From CAZAYY01 sp964489525 (lineage in GTDB: Bacteria; Chloroflexota; Anaerolineae; Anaerolineales; JABWBV01): 64,000 nt of DNA. Below, piece by piece: positions 35,308 through 42,815 of this stretch (position 1 is the first letter of the stretch; every line of letters begins with the position of its first letter). The notes under the pieces are model-generated. The model ran no database searches. It saw only the letters and a list, made by a program, of their open reading frames with translations, and had not been told where the DNA came from. Location of the stretch: assembly GCA_964489525.1 (NCBI GenBank), contig CAZAYY010000007.1, positions 62,001 through 126,000 on the forward strand. Reading direction: 5' to 3'. Position numbers and translations under genes: made by a program.

Positions 35308-37298
35308 GCGTGTTGTTTGCCCGATTTTGTCAGAATCACCCCGAGATAATCGTCCGACATGGGTTTTTCGCTGCTGCAGCCCAGGTATGCCAACAATTCT
35401 ATGACCACCTCAGATTTGTGTTCTGCATCTTTGCGGCTCCATGTCCGGCTTTTAACTTCGAGAAAATCGCCGAGGTCGGGGTTTTCAAAATGATCCAGGT
35501 TGATGTAGAACTCCAGCCCTTGGAACAGAACCCGCCAGCGCAGCCGGTCTTTCTCCAGGCCGACCACCTGTGAAGGTTTAAAATAATCTTTATAAAAACG
35601 CATGCTGTGACTGGCAGGCGCAATAAAACGGCTGCGGGAAAGTAACACATCCTGGGGAAACTCATATTCGCGGGTTGGACCCAGCAGCGTCAGGCGATAG
35701 CGAGCTTCGGTTACCTTGTTTTGAGCATCAACAAAGTTATCTTCTCGATGGCGTAAATAGCCTTGTTCTAGATCATCGAAGATGAAGTAACTGTCATACT
35801 GCCGGTAATGGCGCTCATAGAGGATTTCGATATTGCTTTGTTGAATTTTTTCCAGGGCTTCATTCCGGTTCGAGATGCGCACTTTGGCCTGGACTTCAAA
35901 GCTTTCTTCCTGGCTTGCCCATTCAATGGCCAGCAGCTTGGAAAGCAGGGATTTTTCGCGCTTGATGAGAAAATGGTCAATTTTTTCTGCGTAGCTGGCG
36001 GCTTCGGCAACCAGTTCTTCTTCATTCAGGGTCAGCAGGGTTTGGTCGCGCATTAACCACTGCCCATTAACCATCACATCCCAGACGTCGGTAGCTTTGG
36101 AGGCATACACAATCTGGGCATAAAGATTATCTGGATCTCTCTGAAATTGGGGCAGGTTGTGAATCGGGGAAATGGATACGGTAATCAGGTCGGCCCGTTT
36201 GCCTGGGGTTAAGCTTCCAGTGGTTTGGCCAATGTGCAGCGCATTGGCCCCGATGCGGGTGGCCATTGCCAGCGAGGTTTTCGCAGGAAGGCGGGTGGGA
36301 TCGTTGGTGGTGGCTTTGGCGAGGAAAGAAGCCAGGCGCACTTCTTCAAACATATCCAGGTCGTTGTTTGAAGCAGCCCCATCTGTACCAATACCAACGT
36401 TCAGGCCTTCTGCGAGCATCTGGGCAACAGGGGCGAACCCAGAGGCAAGTTTGAGGTTGGAGGAAGGGTTGTGAGCGACACCCGTGTTGTGCTTTTTCAA
36501 AATTTTCATTTCGGGTTGGTCAATATGCACACAGTGGGCCGCAATCACTTTGGCCCGGAGCAGTTCCTGGTTTTCCACATAACGCACAACGCTGGCGTTG
36601 TGTTCTTTTTGGCTTGTTTCCACCTCAGTGGCGGTTTCGGCAATGTGAATATGCAAAGGCGCATCAAACTCTAACGCCAATTCGGTGCAGGCTCGCAAAA
36701 TTTCGGAAGTACAGGTATAGGGCGCGTGGGGGGCCACCGCAGGGGTGATGAGCGGATGGTTTTTCCAGGAGGCAATAAACTGCCGGGCCTTTTCCAGGGA
36801 TTCTTCGTACGAGCTGGCATCTGGCGCGGGGAACTTCAAAACGGTTTGTCCGCAAACAGCCCGCATGCCAGCGTTGGCTGCAGCCCTGGCTACGTCATCT
36901 TCGAAGTAGTACATGTCGTTGAAGGTCGTTACGCCCCCACGAATCAGTTCTGCGCAGGCCAATTGGGTGCCCAGCCGGACAAATTCGGGCGAGACAAATT
37001 CGCGTTCTACGGGCATCATATACCCGAGAAGCCAGACATCCAACCGCAGGTCATCGGCCAACCCGCGCAGCAGCGACATGGGAACGTGCGTGTGGGCATT
37101 CACCAGCCCGGGCATGACGACTTTACCTTTACAATCCAGCGTTTCTGGGGCGCTGTAGGTTTCCAGAATTTCTGCCTGTGGGCCGACTGCCTGGATGACG
37201 TCCCCAAGGATGGCGACAGCACCCGGGTTGAATACCTGGTAATTTTCGTCCATGGTCAGGACTTTGGCGTTGAATATAATTTTATCTGCTGACTGCAT
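35304..37298 (-). CDS. Amidohydrolase (SAH/guanine deaminase-like) fused to a CYTH-like domain
   Basis: A 664-residue two-part protein. Residues 1-445 are a complete metal-dependent deaminase of the MtaD/TrzA/SsnA type, with GLVNAHTH (about residue 69), HIHIAETATE, HCVHID and GTDGAASNN. Known activities include deamination of S-adenosylhomocysteine, methylthioadenosine or guanine. The last 200 residues, from SFEVQAKVRI (about 465) to EVKSRTWSR, resemble a CYTH (adenylate cyclase IV/ThTPase) barrel: an ExxxK-like first strand, RLRWRV and EVKSR. This assignment is by eye. The start at 37298 is chosen for GAGG five bases upstream; ATG 37301 and TTG 37316 are in-frame alternatives, the latter overlapping cinA. 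Confidence 0.8.
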   Translation of the reverse strand: MQSADKIIFNAKVLTMDENYQVFNPGAVAILGDVIQAVGPQAEILETYSAPETLDCKGKVVMPGLVNAHTHVPMSLLRGLADDLRLDVWLLGYMMPVEREFVSPEFVRLGTQLACAELIRGGVTTFNDMYYFEDDVARAAANAGMRAVCGQTVLKFPAPDASSYEESLEKARQFIASWKNHPLITPAVAPHAPYTCTSEILRACTELALEFDAPLHIHIAETATEVETSQKEHNASVVRYVENQELLRAKVIAAHCVHIDQPEMKILKKHNTGVAHNPSSNLKLASGFAPVAQMLAEGLNVGIGTDGAASNNDLDMFEEVRLASFLAKATTNDPTRLPAKTSLAMATRIGANALHIGQTTGSLTPGKRADLITVSISPIHNLPQFQRDPDNLYAQIVYASKATDVWDVMVNGQWLMRDQTLLTLNEEELVAEAASYAEKIDHFLIKREKSLLSKLLAIEWASQEESFEVQAKVRISNRNEALEKIQQSNIEILYERHYRQYDSYFIFDDLEQGYLRHREDNFVDAQNKVTEARYRLTLLGPTREYEFPQDVLLSRSRFIAPASHSMRFYKDYFKPSQVVGLEKDRLRWRVLFQGLEFYINLDHFENPDLGDFLEVKSRTWSRKDAEHKSEVVIELLAYLGCSSEKPMSDDYLGVILTKSGKQHA

Positions 37299-37305
37299 CA
37301 TTACC

Positions 37306-38481
37306 TCACGAATCAAGCATTCTTTTCATTAAATCTAATGCGTTGTTAACCGCCCGTCTTGCGGCCTGGCTGGCGGCACCTGGGTGATCATATTCCAGCG
37401 TTTTTTCGCCCGCTGGCGTGGCACAGTATATGAGCACTTTGATTTTGTTTTCGTGTTGGCTCAGGGCAACGCCAATCCAGGCGTCCACATTCCGGGTTTT
37501 GCGGATGCCTTGCACGCTTTCCTGAAAACTTTCGCTGCTTGTTGGCCCGAAGGGAAAGGCTTCGCCTAAATGGAGCCACCGGCCAGCTTCGGGGAATTTT
37601 TTTGCGTCCTGGGTGAGTGTGGAAATCAAGAAACCGCCAAGACCGGCTTCCACCAGCCCCAGCGCCCAGCCGCGCTGGGCCAGGATATTCAGCACAGTAG
37701 CCCCCAGCGTATCTTCATCTGCGCCGTAAATCCACTTTCCAAGTCTTTCCCGCAGCTGCATTTCAACCGGCTCGATCAATTGAGCCGCTTCTTCGTGGGT
37801 GGCGGCTTTGGCGGTGATGCGAACATCCACCTGGCCGGTATGGGCCGCCAGCCCTACGGTGGGGTTGTCAAGCGTTTCCAGGTCCTCAATGAGCGAATCA
37901 ATTTGCGATTCTCCTGCGCCGGAGGTGTGCAGCACCCGAACTTGCAGAACGCTTTCCAGGTTAAAGCGCTGGCGCAGGTACGGCAGGATGGCATTTTCTA
38001 GCAGCACTTCCATTTCCTGCGGCACCCCTGGCAGCGATATGACAGCCCCTTTTGGGGTTTCCATGATAAAAGCCGGTGCAGTTCCCACCGGGTTGGATAC
38101 CGCCAGCGCACCTGCCGGGATATAAGCCTGGCGCCGGTTGTTTTCGGATGGCGTGCGCCGGAAACGGGAGTAGATGGCACAGATCTCCTCCCACAAAGAT
38201 TCGTGGAATTGCAGTTCCACCCCAAATGCTTTGGCCACTGCGCCCCGGGTGGGATCATCCACGGTTGGTCCCAGGCCGCCAGTTGTAATAATTAGGTCGG
38301 CCCTTTTTTGGCTTTCCTGGATGATTTCCGCAATCCGGTTCAGGTTGTCGCCAACGCTGGATGTGCGATAGATGTCAATCCCATTGTCCCTTAATTGCCG
38401 GGCAATATACCTTGCGTTGGTGTCGATAATTTCCCCAAGCAAAATTTCGGTACCGATGGTGATAATTTCGGCGTTTGGCAT
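37306..38481 (-). CDS. cinA: CinA-family protein with degenerate C-terminal domain
   Basis: A 391-residue CinA. The N-terminal MoaB/MogA-like domain (residues 1-170) is intact, with IGTEILLGEIIDTN and TTGGLGPTVDDPT, and in this family has ADP-ribose or CoA pyrophosphatase-like activity. The C-terminal domain normally carries ESxTGG, the active site of NMN amidohydrolase (PncC). Here the aligned segment is LGLVEAGLGGFLIS: the Ser and Thr are gone, so nicotinamide-mononucleotide deamidation by this domain is unlikely. It starts 130 nt from alr on the opposite strand. Its end overlaps the longest possible frame of the downstream amidohydrolase. Confidence 0.88.
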   Translation of the reverse strand: MPNAEIITIGTEILLGEIIDTNARYIARQLRDNGIDIYRTSSVGDNLNRIAEIIQESQKRADLIITTGGLGPTVDDPTRGAVAKAFGVELQFHESLWEEICAIYSRFRRTPSENNRRQAYIPAGALAVSNPVGTAPAFIMETPKGAVISLPGVPQEMEVLLENAILPYLRQRFNLESVLQVRVLHTSGAGESQIDSLIEDLETLDNPTVGLAAHTGQVDVRITAKAATHEEAAQLIEPVEMQLRERLGKWIYGADEDTLGATVLNILAQRGWALGLVEAGLGGFLISTLTQDAKKFPEAGRWLHLGEAFPFGPTSSESFQESVQGIRKTRNVDAWIGVALSQHENKIKVLIYCATPAGEKTLEYDHPGAASQAARRAVNNALDLMKRMLDS

Positions 38482-38518
38482 ACACCCATCACTTTCTTTA
38501 AGTTAATTTGGTTTTAAA

Positions 38519-38557
38519 AACCAGGCAATGAAATCAAACCTGGTTAGGATTAGTATA
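38519..38557 (-). promoter_or_regulatory. -10 element followed by 5'-end hairpin upstream of cinA
   Basis: On the minus strand TATACT (38557-38552) is followed 6 nt later by AACCAGG (38545-38539), a 13-nt loop and CCTGGTT (38525-38519), then TTTAAAACC. A transcript from this -10 would begin at the base of the hairpin, which also resembles a terminator or attenuator. No good -35 was found. Confidence 0.4.
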
Positions 38558-38597
38558 CACTGAATTGGTAATTTCATCCGAAATTGCACCCTGGGGG

Positions 38598-38603
38598 TAA
38601 AAT
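38598..38603 (+). promoter_or_regulatory. -10 element close to the alr start, possible leaderless mRNA
   Basis: TAAAAT at 38598-38603 ends 8 nt before ATG 38612. No ribosome site is present between. A -35 match at the normal distance is poor. Confidence 0.45.
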
Positions 38604-38611
38604 AAGGCTAT

Positions 38612-39760
38612 ATGCACAACCCAACACAACCCACCATTACGTCCAAAGATGTTTTACGACCTACCCTGGTAGAGGTGAATTTAAATCGCCTGGCTGCGAA
38701 CTTTGCGAATATTCGTCAGTTTGTTGGCCCGGCAAAAGTAATGCCGGTGCTTAAGGCCAACGCTTACGGGCATGGCCTTGTGGAAATCGCCCGGTTTATG
38801 CAAGAGTTGAATGCCGATTACCTGGGAGTGGCGGTTTTGGAAGAGGGTGTTTACCTGCGCGAGCAGGGGGTTACTATTCCCATCCTGGTTATGGGTGCAA
38901 TTTGGGCGAATCAGATTCACCTTTTCATCGAGCACGACCTGACGATTACCGCCTCATCCATTGAAAAATTGGAGCAGGTGAACGAAGTTGCTCGCCGCCT
39001 GGGCAAGAAAGCCAGGGTTCACCTCAAAATTGATACCGGGATGGAGCGAGTGGGGGTGCATTATTACAGCGCCAGGCCATTTTTGGAAACCGCCCTGCAC
39101 TGCAGTCAGCTGGAGGTAGAAGGGATTTATTCGCATTTTGCCAATGCAGACATGGCAGACTTGTCTTCCTCACGCTTGCAGCTCGACCGGTTTTTACAGG
39201 TACTTCGCTTTTACGAAGACCAACGATTGCCCATGCCCATGCGGCATATTGCTAATTCCGGCGGGGTTTTGCAGCTGCCCGAAAGCCATCTGGATATGGT
39301 GCGCCCAGGCATTTTGCTTTATGGGGTATACCCATCCGCCGAGGTGGTGCGCAGTGTAGAGGTTCGTCCGGCGCTTGCCTGGAAATCGCGCGTGGTGTAT
39401 TTTAAGGTGGTTCAGGCAGAGACCCCGGTCAGTTATGGCTGGCGTTGGAAAAGCCCACACATGGTGCGGCTGGTTACGGTTCCTGTTGGTTATGGTGATG
39501 GCTATTTTCGAGCAATGACCGGCAAGGCTGAAGTGATTATTCGGGATCGCCGCTACCCGGTTGTGGGCACCATTTGTATGGATCAGATGATGGTTAACAT
39601 TGAGTGGGACAGCGCGTACAACGGGGATGAAGTGATTTTGATAGGCCAGTCGGAAAACACGAGCATATCTGCTGAGGAACTGGCAGCCTGGGCAGGCACC
39701 ATTCCTTACGAAATCCTGACCAATATCAATACTCGCGTGCCCAGGGTTTATGTCCGATAA
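38612..39760 (+). CDS. alr: Alanine racemase
   Basis: A 382-residue PLP enzyme that interconverts L- and D-alanine for peptidoglycan. The PLP lysine is in VLKANAYGHG (about residue 46) and the second catalytic Tyr is in PVGYGDGYFR (about 294). The fold-type III barrel and C-terminal domain have the usual length. The first 20 residues are an extra, poorly conserved tail. It has its own upstream -10 element. Its presence supports a peptidoglycan cell wall in this organism. Confidence 0.95.
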   Translation: MHNPTQPTITSKDVLRPTLVEVNLNRLAANFANIRQFVGPAKVMPVLKANAYGHGLVEIARFMQELNADYLGVAVLEEGVYLREQGVTIPILVMGAIWANQIHLFIEHDLTITASSIEKLEQVNEVARRLGKKARVHLKIDTGMERVGVHYYSARPFLETALHCSQLEVEGIYSHFANADMADLSSSRLQLDRFLQVLRFYEDQRLPMPMRHIANSGGVLQLPESHLDMVRPGILLYGVYPSAEVVRSVEVRPALAWKSRVVYFKVVQAETPVSYGWRWKSPHMVRLVTVPVGYGDGYFRAMTGKAEVIIRDRRYPVVGTICMDQMMVNIEWDSAYNGDEVILIGQSENTSISAEELAAWAGTIPYEILTNINTRVPRVYVR

Positions 39761-39775
39761 AATGATTCGATCTGC

Positions 39776-39781
39776 TATAAT
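39776..39781 (+). promoter_or_regulatory. -10 element upstream of the NERD-FHA gene
   Basis: A perfect TATAAT lies at 39776-39781, 16 nt after the alr stop. The -35 is weak. The leader to ATG 39897 would be about 110 nt and contains short GC-rich inverted repeats; the ribosome site GAAAGGAG is just before the start. Confidence 0.45.
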
Positions 39782-39896
39782 AAAACCCCCAGGGGAAAAA
39801 GCCCGCTTAATCCGGTATTTTTCTCGTTTTGGGTTTTCGGAAAAGGAACGATGATGATCATAATGTTAAACCCACACCTTTCAGAAAGGAGCACCG

Positions 39897-40979
39897 ATGA
39901 CCGTTAAGGTCTTTGTGGGCCGGGATACCGAGGGAAGGCCGTTTGCTCCGGAGTTTTCTCATGAGATGCTGACTGCAGTGGATATTGTCCAGCGCCTGTG
40001 GCTTAAATTTAATCATTTAGAAACCTTTTATGCGGTCATTGCGAACTTACAAGAACCCAGTGCCGACCTGGTAGTGATTTCGGAACGGGGGATTGGGGTA
40101 ATGGAATTGAAACATTACTACGGCAGTATCAGCTGCCGCCATGATGGGGTTTGGTACGCCGGGCCTAAACCTATGCAGGCTGGTGTCCAGGGCAAGGGCT
40201 TTCGCAACCCCCATGAACAGGTACAGGCCTATGCTGAGCAAATTCGCAGTAAGCTGCTTACCCCGCCGCTCTGGCAGGAGCCCTGGCTGCCCGGAAAAGC
40301 GTTGGATTGGCCAAAATTCAAGTTCCATACATCGGTGTGCTTCACCCACCCCGATGCAGATCTCTCTTTATTTGAAGAACAACTGCGCAAACGCTGCCGT
40401 CCAATTACCTTGCCCTGGGAAGACTTTTCGGTTTTACGGATAGAGGATATTCCACAATGGGTGGCTGCTTTGCGATTTGAGGTGGGCGGCCAGCGAGAGG
40501 GCGGATTTGTGCGCCACCGCCTGACCCCGGATGGCATGATCCGGATTATCCATGCGATTTTCAATGTCTCCCCATGGGTGGAAATTGATCAGCTTATGCC
40601 CACAGGATTGCCATTTGCATACCTTACCTTGATTGAAAATGGGCGCAAAATCCAGGTGTTTGCCCTCGATCGGGAGGAAACTACTCTGGGTAGGGACTGG
40701 CGCGGCAGTGGCTTGCTGGTCCCGGTGCGGTTTTCTTCGGTGAGCCGGATGCACGCCCGAATTGTCCGTACCGTTAACGGCGTTTTTTTGGAAGACCTCC
40801 AAAGCACGAATGGTACGTTTCTAAACGGAGAACGTGTCGAAAGTGCTCGAAAACTCAGCCATGGCCAGGTGATTACCCTCGGCAACCCGCTGCCCGGGCC
40901 AGGTGTGTGTACTTTGGAAATTTCGTTTGAAGGCGACCCGATTGCCGGGTTGGATCAAACAGAAACATTAAGCCTGTAA
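39897..40979 (+). CDS. NERD nuclease-like domain fused to an FHA domain
   Basis: A 360-residue soluble protein. Residues about 10-130 form a NERD (nuclease-related) domain with the PD-(D/E)XK core: Asp in DLVVISERG and ELK in GVMELKHYYG. After a basic middle region, residues about 255-345 form an FHA phosphothreonine-binding domain with TLGRDWRGS, FSSVSRMHARI and DLQSTNGTFLNG, which preserves the Gly-Arg, Ser-Arg-x-His and Asn-Gly residues. FHA domains recognise kinase-made pThr marks, so recruitment of a DNA- or RNA-acting domain to a phosphoprotein is plausible. No Ser/Thr kinase gene lies in the window. Confidence 0.82.
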   Translation: MTVKVFVGRDTEGRPFAPEFSHEMLTAVDIVQRLWLKFNHLETFYAVIANLQEPSADLVVISERGIGVMELKHYYGSISCRHDGVWYAGPKPMQAGVQGKGFRNPHEQVQAYAEQIRSKLLTPPLWQEPWLPGKALDWPKFKFHTSVCFTHPDADLSLFEEQLRKRCRPITLPWEDFSVLRIEDIPQWVAALRFEVGGQREGGFVRHRLTPDGMIRIIHAIFNVSPWVEIDQLMPTGLPFAYLTLIENGRKIQVFALDREETTLGRDWRGSGLLVPVRFSSVSRMHARIVRTVNGVFLEDLQSTNGTFLNGERVESARKLSHGQVITLGNPLPGPGVCTLEISFEGDPIAGLDQTETLSL

Positions 40980-40994
40980 CCAGGTAGAAAGCGA

Positions 40995-42815
40995 TTGACC
41001 TTTACCGATATGACCACAGCCTCGACGTTTCTCCATCGCCAGAGTGGAGCCAAAAAAAACAAAAATTCCAGCACGATTCTTTGGCGTGCGCTTCAATACC
41101 TTCATCCCTACCGGTTTTTTGCGATTGGGATGTATGTTACGCTAATATTTATCAACCTGCTCAATGTCATCATCCCCCAGTTTGTTCGCTGGATTGTGGA
41201 TGAGGGTATTATCGGCCAGAATACTGCGCTGTTGGGTTGGTCGGTTCTTGGTTTGCTGGGGGCAACCCTGGCCAGGGGGGTGTTTGTTTTTTTTCAAGGC
41301 CAGTGGAGTGAGGTAGCCTCCCAGAGCGTGGCTTATGATTTGCGCAACCAGATCCAGGGTAAGCTCACCGAGCTTTCGTTTTCTTTTCACGATCATTCTG
41401 AAACCGGCCAGATTCTTTCGCGGGCCATTCAGGATGTTGAACGCATTCGCTTTCTGACAGGGCGTGCACTCCTCCGGATTTTGGATGGTATTTTGCTGTT
41501 GCTGGGAACATCCATAGTATTAATTTGGATGAATCCCCTGCTCGGAATTCTGACCACGCTGACTGCACCCTTTTTGGTGCACAGGGCATATGTTTTTGCA
41601 AAAACCCTGCGCCCGCTTTCACTGGAAGCCCAAAATCAGTTGGGTAATGTAACAACCCGGTTGGAGCAAAATTTACGCGGAGCCAGGGCTGTAAAGTCAT
41701 TCGCCCAGGAAGAGGTGGAGATTGAACGCTTTTCTGCAGAAAACGAAAAGTGGTTTGGTATATCTGCCAGGGCCGTCCGGCTCGAAGCTGTTAACACCTC
41801 TCTTCTTGACCTGATTTCCAACCTGGGAACGGTGATTGTTTTGTGGGCAGGGGGGATGATGGTGGCCCGTGGAGAAATTTCCCTTGGGGTGTTGATTGCC
41901 TTCACAACCTACCTGGGGCAGCTTTACCGGCCCATTCGCCAGATGGGGCGGGTCATTCCCATCCTGTCCATCGCGGCTTCCGCCGGGGAGCGGATCTTTG
42001 AAATTTTGGATGCCCGTTCTGAAGTGGAGGACCGCCAGGGCGCAGTTGATTTGCCGCCGATCCAGGGACGGGTTCGTTTTGATGAAGTCTCATTTGGGTA
42101 CGGCGGCCCCACGACTGTATTGGAAAAAATTACGTTTGAAGTGCAGCCTGGCCAGGTTGTGGCCTTGCTGGGACCGACGGGTTCGGGGAAATCCAGCGTG
42201 GTCAATTTGCTGGCACGGTTTTATGAGCCATCCACCGGAAAAATTACCATTGATGGGTACGATATCCAGGATATCACCCTGCATTCCCTGCGCAGCCAGT
42301 TGGCGATTGTGATGCAGGAAACCACTCTGTTTGCGGCTTCGCTCCGAGACAACATTCTGTTTGCCAAACCCGGTGCAACAGAAGACGAATTGATTGCCGC
42401 TGCAAGCCAGGCTCAGATTCACGCCTTTATCACCTCGCTGCCCGATGGGTATAACAGCAAAGTTGGCGAGCGCGGCATTATGCTTTCGGGTGGGCAAAAA
42501 CAGCGGATTGCCATTGCCAGGGCAATCCTGGCCGATGCCCGTATCCTCATCCTGGACGATGCCACCTCCAGCGTAGATACCCAAACTGAACAGGAAATTC
42601 AGCTGGCCCTTTCTAACTTGATGGAAGCACGGACCACGTTTGTGATTGCCCACCGGTTGAGCACGGTGCGCCGCGCTGACATCATTTTGGTGTTAGATCG
42701 AGGACAGATTATGGCCCAGGGTACCCACGAAGCGCTTTTGAAATCTTCCCCTGTTTACCAGGAAATCTACAATCTCCAACTCCGCCCATTGGAAGAAACA
42801 GGAGAAACGCTTTGA
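40995..42815 (+). CDS. ABC exporter half-transporter A (degenerate Walker B)
   Basis: A 606-residue ABC exporter subunit: six membrane helices (about 40-320), then an ATP-binding domain. Walker A is GPTGSGKSS, the signature is LSGGQKQR, and Walker B reads LILDDATSSVD, with Asp instead of the catalytic Glu. Such a subunit pairs with a partner bearing the active Glu. The start is TTG 40995, or ATG 41010. Its stop overlaps the TTG start of the partner (TTGA). Substrates of this group are drugs, lipids or peptides; the actual one is unknown. Confidence 0.9.
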   Translation: MTFTDMTTASTFLHRQSGAKKNKNSSTILWRALQYLHPYRFFAIGMYVTLIFINLLNVIIPQFVRWIVDEGIIGQNTALLGWSVLGLLGATLARGVFVFFQGQWSEVASQSVAYDLRNQIQGKLTELSFSFHDHSETGQILSRAIQDVERIRFLTGRALLRILDGILLLLGTSIVLIWMNPLLGILTTLTAPFLVHRAYVFAKTLRPLSLEAQNQLGNVTTRLEQNLRGARAVKSFAQEEVEIERFSAENEKWFGISARAVRLEAVNTSLLDLISNLGTVIVLWAGGMMVARGEISLGVLIAFTTYLGQLYRPIRQMGRVIPILSIAASAGERIFEILDARSEVEDRQGAVDLPPIQGRVRFDEVSFGYGGPTTVLEKITFEVQPGQVVALLGPTGSGKSSVVNLLARFYEPSTGKITIDGYDIQDITLHSLRSQLAIVMQETTLFAASLRDNILFAKPGATEDELIAAASQAQIHAFITSLPDGYNSKVGERGIMLSGGQKQRIAIARAILADARILILDDATSSVDTQTEQEIQLALSNLMEARTTFVIAHRLSTVRRADIILVLDRGQIMAQGTHEALLKSSPVYQEIYNLQLRPLEETGETL

